Positions 6,991 through 12,548 of a DNA stretch of 12,548 nt are shown piece by piece. The DNA is from Stephanodiscus triporus. Its lineage: Eukaryota > Bacillariophyta > Thalassiosirophyceae > Thalassiosirales > Thalassiosiraceae. The DNA is taken from contig JALLAZ010000713.1 in the NCBI GenBank assembly GCA_036939755.1, positions 1 through 12,548 on the forward strand, written 5' to 3'. Within the stretch, counting starts at the first letter, position 1; every line of letters begins with the position of its first letter. Under the pieces are notes generated by a model. It worked only from the letters and a program-made list of their open reading frames with translations. It made no database searches and was not told where the DNA came from. The position numbers and the translations under genes are program-made.

Positions 6991-7919
6991 AACTTCAGAA
7001 GGCACTTTATGGACTGATGAGAGCAAGCATACTCTTTTACAGGAAGCTCCGGAGGGAGTTCGAACGATATGGACTGGTGATCAATCCATACGACCCATGC
7101 GTGGCCAATATGGAGACTAAATCTGGGAAACAACTCACTGTGGTGTGGCACGTGGATGATCTCATGGCGTCATGCGAAGACGATTTTGAACTGACGAAGT
7201 TCTCATGCTACATGGGGAGGATATATGGGCCGACTCTAAGTATGCACCTTGGGAAGAAGCACGACTATCTTGGAGTGGATATGGAGTTCTGCGACGACGG
7301 AGCGCTGGAGGTGTCGATGGTTAAGTATCTCAAGAGTGTTATCGACGAATTTCCAGAGCTGATCAGGGGACGTGCGGCGACGCCGGCGCACGACAAACTG
7401 TTTGAAATCAGAGACGATAAGGATGCTAAGAAGCTGAACGAGGAACAATGCCTAGCATTCCATCACACGGTAGCACAACTGCTGTTCATGGCAACGAGAG
7501 CCAGACGAGACATTCAAACGGCAGTGGCCTTTCTCACGACGAGAGTAAAGAGTCCAGACGAGGACGACTGGGGGAAATTAAAGCGCGTGCTAAAATATCT
7601 CAATGGGACGAAGTATCTAAAATTGAGATTGACCGTGGATAACCTGTCAGTACTGAAATGGTATGTGGACGGGTCACACAATGTGCACTGGGACTGCAAA
7701 GGCCATGGGGGAGCGGTATTCTCACTAGGAAAAGGGGCGACCTCGAGTTACTCAAGGAAACTAAAAATGAATACAAGGAGCTCCACTGAGACGGAGTTGG
7801 TGACGGCGGATATGTTCATGCCGGAGATGTTATGGTGTCTGCATTTTATACAAGCGCAAGGATACCAGGCGGAATGTGTGGGCTATATCAGGACAACATC
7901 AGTACTCAGCTGCTCATAA
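6987..7919 (+). pseudogene. pol: Reverse transcriptase palm/thumb and RNase H
   Basis: The frame resumes one phase earlier. It shows KLQKALYGLMRAS, then the catalytic motif HVDD (7149-7160, the copia form of YVDD), then HDYLGVDMEF and the connection with VAQLLFMATRARRDIQTAVAFL. RNase H follows, with KWYVDGSHNVHWDCKGHGG and SSTETELV. Near 7880-7890 a base is lost and the last 10 or so residues before the stop are out of phase. All recognisable catalytic residues are present in their separate frames, so the inactivation is by frame rather than by loss of active sites. Confidence 0.9.
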
Positions 7920-8053
7920 AGAATGGCAAGATGTCGAGCGGAAAGAAAACCAAACACATAAAGGCTAAATTCTTCTTCATCAAAGACAGAGTCGACGACG
8001 GAGAGATAAGGGTGGTTGATTGTCCGGGTGAGGAGATGTGGGGGACATTATGA
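7880..8053 (+). pseudogene. pol: RNase H C-terminal segment, shifted frame
   Basis: This reads GLYQDNISTQLLIKNGK followed by SSGKKTKHIKAKFFFIKDRV, the conserved end of copia RNase H, with the QDN Asp. It is one phase away from the previous segment. The G5 run at 8040-8044 is probably one G short of the ancestral run, throwing the frame to a stop at 8051-8053. The following residues (GDIMTKPLQG) continue in the third phase. Confidence 0.85.
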
Positions 8054-8346
8054 CTAAGCCACTGCAGGGAACAGCATTCAGGGTAATGAGAGCTGAGCTG
8101 ATGAATTGCGATGTGAATTATGAGGATCCGCCAGAGGAGGAATTGACACAACCCATTCGTGGCCCTAAAACGGTGTCATGGAAGGAAGACGTCGCATCTC
8201 CCTACAAGACCCCGCAGGAGTGTGTTGGGCAGAATGGGAATCGGCAGGCGGAGCACAGACAGACGAGAAGAAATTTGGGCGTAGCCAGATTGAGGGCTCC
8301 GACGTGGCATGTCGGAGTTTCTAAGAGAGGAAAAGGTAGAGAGTAG
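8041..8346 (+). pseudogene. pol: Pol C-terminal tail, running into the 3' LTR
   Basis: GDIMTKPLQGTAFRVMRAELM is the usual end of copia pol. The frame continues through PKTVSWKED and about 41 codons into the LTR at 8223, ending at TAG 8344-8346. The same frame and stop are found in the duplicated copy (8431-8616), with no length change before the stop. The LTR-encoded tail is basic (RRNLGVAR, RGKGRE). Whether these residues matter for the protein is unknown. Confidence 0.75.
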
Positions 8347-8430
8347 AAGTGAGCGCCAGAGCTCACTTCTTTTAATTTATCTAACGATACAATGTCATGC
8401 GTTTAGTGTCATATTGACGTCTTCTCAACA
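8223..8430 (+). repeat. Inner 3' LTR
   Basis: It is 208 bp, TGTTG to CAACA, with both hairpins (8297-8317 and 8345-8370). About 37 differences separate it from the outer 3' LTR. The only length difference from the other LTRs is one base in the loop of the second hairpin. Upstream there is only a weak purine run (GGAGTG) where a polypurine tract is expected. Confidence 0.9.
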
Positions 8431-8492
8431 AGCCCGAAGACGGTGTCATGGAAGAAGGACATTGCATGTCCCTTCAAGACACCCCTGGAGTG

Positions 8493-8701
8493 TGTTGGGC
8501 ACAATAGGAATTGGCAGTCGACAGACAGACAGGGGAGAAGGAATCTTGGCGTAGCCAGAATTGTAGCTCCGACGTGGTACGTCAGAGTTGCTAAAAAAGG
8601 GAGAGGTAGAGAGTAGAAGTGAGCGCGAGGGGCTCACTTCTATTAATTTATCTAATGATACAATGTTATGCATTTAGCGTCTGATCGACGTCTTCTCAAC
8701 A
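8493..8701 (+). repeat. Outer 3' LTR
   Basis: It is 209 bp, TGTTG to CAACA, about 94% identical to the 5' LTR at 2717-2925. It is followed by TTATT, which matches the TTACT before the 5' LTR at 4 of 5 bases. This suggests that the 5' LTR and this copy are the two ends of one insertion event. Confidence 0.92.
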
Positions 8702-8866
8702 TTATTCATCATTTATGAGTTCTTGGGGTAATTCTTGGTTTGCCCCATCTCGCATCGTTGGCTAATTTATCGCCAGGTTGTGGATATATTGGGAAACAGC
8801 CGTTATGTTGTAACGGTATTTTGTTTTCCTTTCTCGTCACAAGTTAGTATGTGACGCTTGTGACTA
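8702..8866. other. Inter-element spacer with two small hairpins
   Basis: These 165 bp separate the two elements and probably represent older resident DNA. No coding frame is evident. CCGTTA (8800-8805) pairs with TAACGG (8811-8816) around TGTTG; CGTCACA (8835-8841) pairs with TGTGACG (8850-8856) around 8 nt. The second lies within 10 bp of the DNA transposon's target TA. Short stems of this kind are frequent and may be chance. Confidence 0.5.
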
Positions 8867-8890
8867 CCGTAGAACACGCTGTCTAAGCAA
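8867..8890 (+). repeat. Left terminal inverted repeat
   Basis: It starts CCGTAGAACACGCTGT and ends CTAAGCAA, after a TA at 8865-8866. CTAAGCAA recurs at 8899-8906 just inside, giving a possible second transposase-binding half-site. The right end has only one such motif. Confidence 0.85.
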
Positions 8891-9124
8891 CATGCGGCCT
8901 AAGCAATCCACGAGAAAATGCACCCCTAAGTATGATTGATCTTCTCAATTTGACCTTTATCCTACGTAAGTAAGTGATATGAACAGTTTTCCTATTGAAA
9001 AGACGATTCCAACGGTGTGTGGTGACCCTATGGTCCCTTTGTGCTGGTGTGTACTAGTATGCACCCAATCTAGAAAAAGCGCTAACAAAAATCACTAACA
9101 AAATTGCTACGAAACCCCCCAACA

Positions 9125-9826
9125 ATGGCTCCTTCCGAAATGGTTGCCTGGGAGTGCGGCGCGTGCACCTACACCAACGAGGACAGCACGCGCCGCAACT
9201 GTGAGATGTGCATGACGGAGCGCCCGCTCCGTTACGCCATCGTGCCCGGCTCGGCTGGTGCGGCGAGCGCCAGGACGGTTAGCGTCAATCGTCGCGAGCA
9301 GGTGCTCCTCGCGGCTGCGGCTGCTGTTGCGCGACGCCGCGATGAGCCTGCCGCTGACGTAGCGGCTGCGGCTGTTGCGCCCGCTGACGCGGAGGAGGCG
9401 CCTGAAGGTCGTCGTGCCGCCGCCGTCGCTCGCATCGTCGGGACGCTTGTCGATGTTGTCGGCACCTCCGCCGAAGACCGCGGTCGCAGCTGCAGCCGCC
9501 ACAAGTGCCGTGGTCACCAGGTCACGAAGGGGAGTGTGCTTCGTTTTGCGTGTGAGAGGATGGCGTGGCGGGACCAGGGGAGGGTGGAGGATGTGCTCGC
9601 AGTGTACGCCGTGGAGCCCGACGGCACGCCGGGGTGCAAAGTCGGTTTTTTGCCCCAGCATTTGGCAGTGCGCCCACTCGCGTACGATGGTGTTTACGCC
9701 CGCGTTGTATCGGTCTACAGCGACCGATCCAACAACAGCGTGAAACGCCAGAAGTTCTGGCGTAACATGGGGTGCTGCGTCGCGTGTGTGGTGGGCGATA
9801 CGCTCAAGAGTTGGAGGGGGGATTAA
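9125..9826 (+). CDS. RanBP2-type zinc finger protein of unknown role, transposon-borne
   Basis: The protein has 233 residues. ATG 9125 is chosen because it has a good context (A at -3, G at +4) and the more upstream codon at 9104 is a TTG. Residues 9-29 form a RanBP2-type zinc finger: W9-x-C11-x2-C14-x3-N18-x7-C26-x2-C29. Such fingers bind RNA, ubiquitin or protein partners. Residues 50-115 are Ala/Arg-rich and probably disordered. Residues 118-228 form a compact-looking domain I cannot name: CSRHKCRGH, then GCKVGFLPQHLA, YDGVYARVVSVYSD and NMGCCVACVVGD. There is a faint likeness to HIRAN-type domains (GFLP...), which is speculation. It lies inside the transposon's terminal repeats and faces the transposase gene. 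A transposition helper, a regulator or a captured host gene are all possible. Confidence 0.78.
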   Translation: MAPSEMVAWECGACTYTNEDSTRRNCEMCMTERPLRYAIVPGSAGAASARTVSVNRREQVLLAAAAAVARRRDEPAADVAAAAVAPADAEEAPEGRRAAAVARIVGTLVDVVGTSAEDRGRSCSRHKCRGHQVTKGSVLRFACERMAWRDQGRVEDVLAVYAVEPDGTPGCKVGFLPQHLAVRPLAYDGVYARVVSVYSDRSNNSVKRQKFWRNMGCCVACVVGDTLKSWRGD

Positions 9827-9946
9827 GAGGGGGGATTAATACATTGTCATTAACGTTAAATAGTTCTTAGATTAAATTAAAGTGACATTAACATCAAAAC
9901 GAAACTTATATAGTTAAAACATTAACATTAAGATTCTTCGTTAGGA
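9827..9946. other. AT-rich gap between convergent genes
   Basis: About 120 bp, strongly A/T-rich with repeated ATTAA and ACATTAA motifs (9838-9930), between the stops of the two convergent transposon genes. It probably holds the 3' ends and poly(A) sites of both. I see no exact AATAAA; ATTAAA occurs near 9871. Confidence 0.5.
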
Positions 9947-9964
9947 TTAAGATTCTTCGTTAGG
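9927..9964. repeat. 19-bp tandem duplication at the transposase stop
   Basis: ATTAAGATTCTTCGTTAGG occurs twice in a row (9927-9945 and 9946-9964). The inner copy encodes the last codons PNEES and the TAA stop (9947-9949) of the transposase. The outer copy repeats the same text after the stop, so the duplication leaves the protein unchanged. Confidence 0.9.
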
Positions 9965-11388
9965 TGCGGGGTAATAAGAATACCCCGTCTTGCGCCACGC
10001 GTTACGGATTGTCTCCGCGCTGACATTTTTCTGCGCGGAGATAATCCATTCCGCGAGCTGATGGCGCGTAGACCCAGGGATGGGGAGGTCAGGATCCTGC
10101 GAAAACATCCACGTGTTGTATTCGTCGCGCATCTTGGCCTTGAACGCCTTGTTGTAGCCGACGTCGACCGGCTGCACGAGTCCCATGCAGCCGGCGGCGA
10201 CGAACTCAACTTGTACGCCAAGCTTCTGGATGGCGTCGACGACCGACGGCATCATGTGACAGCTGAGCTGGTCAAGGAGGAGAAGCGGAACGATCCCCGC
10301 CAGCGCCTTGGCAGCCCATGGCACGAGGACAAGCTGGATCCAGTCGAGCATAATCTGCTCGTTGAACCATGCCTTCTCGTTGACGCGGTAGAAGGCGCCG
10401 TCGGAGAGTGTCGCGAGCTCTCTCTTAGCAATCCTCCCCTTTGGCTTGCCTACGACGAGTGACAAGCAACAATAAACCGTTAGAATGTTTCACAGGAAAA
10501 GTTTGATGTACACTTTGTCTTACCCTTGAAAATGATCAGCAACGGGAGCTGATGCCCCGACGCTGTGATTGTCACAGCAACAGTGATGCGCTTTGAGTCA
10601 CCGACGGAAGTGCACACGTTGATCGTGCACCTTCCAATGGTGTCGATTGTCCCCTTTGCTGTCATGGCGTGCCACATAGGGGTCTGGTCCATGTTCGCTG
10701 TAAACTCCAGCGAACGGTTCGAATCGTTCACAATCGGACGGAGGACCTCGAGGTAACCGAGGGCCTCCTGGCTCTGCTCTTCGGGCGGGCGCTGCACTTC
10801 ATGTGTAGACATGCGGTGGGTGAGATTATTTTTCGCCATAATGCAAGAAATTGCTGCTTTCTGCGCAGGGAGAGACTTTTCAGCCAACGCTGGAGCCAGT
10901 TGGCAAGCCTTTCTCACAAGAGAAAGACGAGAAACAGGGAGTCCCTTGAAGCGCCACTCGTCCACGAAAGTGACAAGTTCCGCCTCGACATCATCAAGGA
11001 GACCCGCTGGGCCTTTAGCCAGCTTGAATTTATCCCGCCCACTGGCAACAGCAGCTTCAAGCTGCTCAGCGCTCGCGCGCCACCTGGATACTTGGGAGGA
11101 GCTCACCTGCAAAGCGACAGAAGCTTGGTTCTGATTCATGTTCTCCGTCCTCATCAGCTGCTCCACCGAAGAAAGAATCTGCAGCTTCTCGCTTGCAGGA
11201 TACTGCTTGCAACGCTGTACAGCACTGTCCATTTGTTTGGCAAGGCGCGCACGGCTGGGACCACCGGGATTGTACAGCTTCGTCTTCATTCCACTTTGTG
11301 GGAGGAGATCGATGGATTGCTCCCACAAACACAAATGAGTTGGGGCTACTGGAGGACATGGTACAACATCGCACGGCAACAAAGCCAT
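9947..11388 (-). CDS. Pogo-like DDD transposase (CENP-B/DDE_1 family), two exons
   Basis: Exons are 11388-10524 and 10449-9947, joined across a 74-nt intron to give 455 residues. The start is the ATG at 11388; an internal Met34 (11289) just before the first conserved residues is an alternative. Residues 45-110 hold a Psq/CENP-B-like helix-turn-helix (LQILSSVEQLMRTENMNQNQ, SSSQVSRWRAS). Residues 125-200 look like the second, Tc5/CENP-B-type DNA-binding domain. The catalytic triad is D234 (NMDQTP), D348 (LLLLDQLSCH) and D384 (QPVDVGYNK), with 35 residues between the last two, as in pogo elements. It cuts and pastes the element at TA sites by binding the terminal repeats. The only gap in homology is the intron, so the gene looks intact. 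Confidence 0.9.
10450..10523 (-). other. 74-nt spliceosomal intron in the transposase gene
   Basis: On the minus strand the exon ends AAG-G, then GTAAGA starts the intron. A CTAAC branch-site-like motif lies in TTCTAACGG, and the intron ends CGTAG before GCAAGCCA. Splicing joins the two DDE half-frames exactly in phase (FK-G-KPKGR). Without splicing the first frame meets a stop 14 codons later. Confidence 0.85.
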
Positions 11389-11488
11389 GCGCCAAAAAAT
11401 AATGATGGAGAGGACCGACGTAGGAATACTACAAAAAAACTATGTTGATAAGTTAGATTCTTGGTGCAAGAAAGAGGGGACATTTTCA

Positions 11489-11512
11489 TTGCTTGCACTG
11501 CGTGTTCTACGG
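11489..11512 (-). repeat. Right terminal inverted repeat
   Basis: Read on the minus strand this starts CCGTAGAACACGCAGT and ends CAAGCAA, matching the left repeat at 21 of 24 bases. A TA follows at 11513-11514. The transposase ATG lies about 100 bp inside, so its promoter must overlap or adjoin this repeat. Confidence 0.85.
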
Positions 11513-11576
11513 TATTCTGATTCAGATGTGCGTCACCACCCAATTCAGATGGCCCAACCTCCATTCTCTCTGTGGC

Positions 11577-11612
11577 GTGAATTCACTCCAAAAATCGATG
11601 TGAATTCACATC
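11577..11612. promoter_or_regulatory. Paired palindromes upstream of the next open frame
   Basis: GTGAATTCAC occurs at 11577-11586 and again at 11600-11609. The second lies within a perfect 16-bp palindrome, GATGTGAATTCACATC (11597-11612). The centres are 23 bp apart, about two helix turns, 26 bp before the ATG at 11638. ATTCAGATG also occurs twice just upstream (around 11519 and 11542). The arrangement looks like a dimer-binding control site, but no factor is identified. Confidence 0.4.
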
Positions 11613-11637
11613 AGAAGCTGCCACTCCACCACCAACC

Positions 11638-12304
11638 ATGACGAAGAGCAAGCGCAAATCCGCCTCTCCCAGCAAGGGCGCCCCCCCCCCCTGCCATTCC
11701 GCCCTCATCCACCCCACAGAAGGCAGCCCCCGCCGTCCCAGATGGTGGAGCTCCCACCCCCAGGCGGTCTCAGAGGCCAAAAAAACGAAAATCATCTAAT
11801 CGGCAGTGGGGGCAGCTCCTCCTCATCATCTTGCCACCACCCTGACCGCTGTGGCTGTTGGTACCACTGCCAGCACTGCCATTGCCAGTGCTGGTGCCGC
11901 CGCCACAGCCACCGTTTCTGCCGCCCCCACAACCGCCACCACCACCAAAAGAAAGGGGGGGGGAAGCAGGGGTTGTCTTCTGCTTCCCCGCTGCCATGGA
12001 GGACACCCCCATCAATGTGGCTGAGGCAGTCCCCACCAATGCCTCAGCCACTGGGAAGACTCGCGCTGGCGCAAGACATGGCGCTGCGGCAGCAGCTACC
12101 GCTGCCTCCACAACCACCACCAACAACAAAAAGAAGGCTAGGGGAAAGAAGCAGGCCGAGCCAGCCATGCCTTTTCCTGCCATCCCCGCCACCGTTGCTC
12201 CAGCAGCTGCTGTCCCTCCTGCCGCTGCCTCGTCAGTAGCCAAGTATAAGGCACAGCAAGGTCGATGGGATTACTTGTTGTGCTTAAGTACTTGTAAGAG
12301 TTAA
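11638..12304 (+). pseudogene. Possible low-complexity basic protein gene, frame broken at homopolymers
   Basis: ATG 11638 (context ACC-ATG-A) opens MTKSKRKSASPSKGAPP, then meets a C11 run (11681-11691). Past it, the next frame reads PAIPPSSTPQKAAPAV and RRSQRPKKRKSS, a nuclear-localisation-like basic cluster. An Ala/Thr-rich stretch (from about 11840) leads to a G9 run (11955-11963). After that another frame reads AAMEDTPINVAEAVPTN, ARGKKQAEPAM and SVAKYKAQQGRWD, ending at TAA 12302-12304. The pieces share composition and look like one disordered, lysine- and alanine-rich protein. I recognise no domain. Introns or base-call errors in the homopolymers are alternatives; the low complexity makes any frame look open, so confidence is low. 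Confidence 0.35.
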
Positions 12305-12338
12305 GTTCTGTGATTCTGTGGTAACTAATACAGATGGT

Positions 12339-12357
12339 CTCACTTACAATAAGTGAG
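12339..12357. repeat. 8-bp palindrome with 3-nt loop
   Basis: CTCACTTA (12339-12346) and TAAGTGAG (12350-12357) are perfect inverted copies around CAA. It sits 8 bp before the first unit of the 76-bp tandem array and may mark its edge or an element terminus. Confidence 0.6.
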
Positions 12358-12361
12358 CATT

Positions 12362-12548
12362 AAAAAGTCCCAGTTTGCGTGGTAAAACTCAGACTCTTAC
12401 CTAGGAGTACCTAGTTAAAAAGTCTCAGTTTTTGTGGTAAGAGTCCCAGTTTGCGTGGTAAAACTCGGACTCTTACCTAGGAGTACCTAGTTAAAAAGTC
12501 TCAGTTTTTGTGGTAAGAGTCCCAGTTTGCGTGGTAAAACTCGGACTC
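12362..12548. repeat. 76-bp tandem repeat array (about 2.4 units, continues past window)
   Basis: Units start at 12366, 12442 and 12518 (AGTCCCAGTTTGCG...). The first two full units differ at one base (A/G at 12390-12391 region). Each unit contains two related 20-21-bp pieces (AGTCCCAGTTTGCGTGGTAA and AGTCTCAGTTTTTGTGGTAA, 17/20). It also holds the inverse of their junction (GACTCTTACC against GGTAAGAGTC) and a small palindrome CTAGG-AGTA-CCTAG (12401-12414). It could be a minisatellite or the repeated end of a further mobile element. Confidence 0.9.

Larger units (their letters stand above)
2717..8701 (+). mobile_element. Ty1/copia LTR retrotransposon with doubled 3' end
   Basis: Domain order is Gag (copia-type), CCHC zinc knuckle, aspartic protease, integrase, reverse transcriptase, RNase H, which is the Ty1/copia order. 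Three LTR copies are present: 2717-2925, 8223-8430 and 8493-8701. They begin TGTTG (mutated to TTTTG in the first) and end CAACA. The 5-bp flanks are TTACT (2712-2716) and TTATT (8702-8706), 4/5 alike, fitting a decayed target duplication of the outermost pair. The gag-pol frame starts at ATG 2977 and runs to the stop inside the 3' LTR at 8344-8346. It is broken by TGA at 3175-3177, TGA at 6601-6603, and single-base losses near 6980, 7885 and 8041. By remembered similarity it belongs with copia elements of diatoms. It is not able to make all its own proteins. Confidence 0.95.
8161..8701 (+). repeat. Tandem duplication of element 3' end (62 bp internal + LTR)
   Basis: 8161-8430 and 8431-8701 are two head-to-tail units of 270 and 271 bp. 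Each has 62 bp of pol-coding sequence followed by an LTR. The internal pieces agree at about 50 of 62 bases and the LTRs at about 82%, so the duplication is old or, more likely, joins two different lineages. The junction is abrupt, with CAACA of the first LTR followed directly by the second internal piece. Confidence 0.85.
8867..11512 (-). mobile_element. Pogo-like DNA transposon with two convergent genes
   Basis: The left end CCGTAGAACACGC (8867-8879) recurs inverted at 11500-11512. The match continues imperfectly for 24 bp (21/24), ending AAGCAA on both sides. TA flanks both ends (8865-8866 and 11513-11514), the target duplication of Tc1/mariner-pogo elements. Inside lie a spliced DDD transposase (minus strand) and a RanBP2-type zinc finger gene (plus strand), tail to tail with about 120 AT-rich bp between. 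The size, 2646 bp, fits an autonomous pogo-like element plus one extra gene. Both genes are open, so the copy may be active or recently so. Confidence 0.85.

Noticed and set aside
10669..11448. 259-codon plus-strand frame
   Set aside because: It is antisense to the transposase first exon, whose helix-turn-helix and catalytic Asp are clear.
11742..12243. Long frames of 165 codons (plus) and 157 codons (minus)
   Set aside because: The region is low-complexity and GC-rich, so all frames stay open; these give His/Cys/Pro or Gly/Ala runs with no sign of a real protein.
12362..12548. CRISPR array
   Set aside because: The units are contiguous 76-bp copies with no unique spacers, and the DNA is eukaryotic.

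Overview
This window is nuclear DNA of a eukaryote and consists almost entirely of mobile elements. The evidence is a spliced transposase gene with a GT-AG intron, a Ty1/copia retrotransposon, a DIRS-like tyrosine recombinase remnant and a DDD transposase. The copia gag-pol and the recombinase resemble, from memory, families abundant in diatoms and other stramenopiles, so a stramenopile (diatom-like) source is my best guess; no database search supports this.

Layout. 1-374: no gene seen. 375-2388 (minus): a 5'-truncated, frame-shifted remnant ending in a tyrosine-recombinase-like domain. 2484-2681 (minus): a possible lone terminal exon. 2717-8701 (plus): a copia-type LTR retrotransposon with 209-bp LTRs (TGTTG...CAACA), one continuous gag-protease-integrase ORF of 3.4 kb, and a broken RT-RNase H part. 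Its 3' end is tandemly doubled: 62 bp of internal sequence plus an LTR are present twice, so there are three LTRs. 8702-8866: 165 bp of apparently older DNA with two small hairpins. 8867-11512: a 2.65-kb DNA transposon with 24-bp imperfect terminal inverted repeats and TA target duplications. It carries two convergent genes: a RanBP2-type zinc finger protein of unknown role (plus) and a pogo-like, intron-containing DDD transposase (minus). 11513-12304: paired palindromes, then a possible low-complexity basic protein gene broken at C11 and G9 runs. 12339-12548: a palindrome followed by a 76-bp tandem repeat that runs off the window.

Two observations stand out. (1) The 20 bases abutting the 5' LTR of the copia element, exactly where a primer binding site must lie, are the reverse complement (19/20) of a segment inside the same LTR. 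They do not begin with the TGG expected for priming by a tRNA 3' end. This is the arrangement expected of a self-primed retrotransposon, as known from Tf1 of the Ty3/gypsy group, here in a copia element. The same LTR segment is also one arm of a conserved 10-bp hairpin, which suggests a switch between two foldings. (2) A RanBP2-type zinc finger gene lies inside the terminal repeats of the pogo-like transposon, tail to tail with the transposase, which suggests a two-gene transposon.
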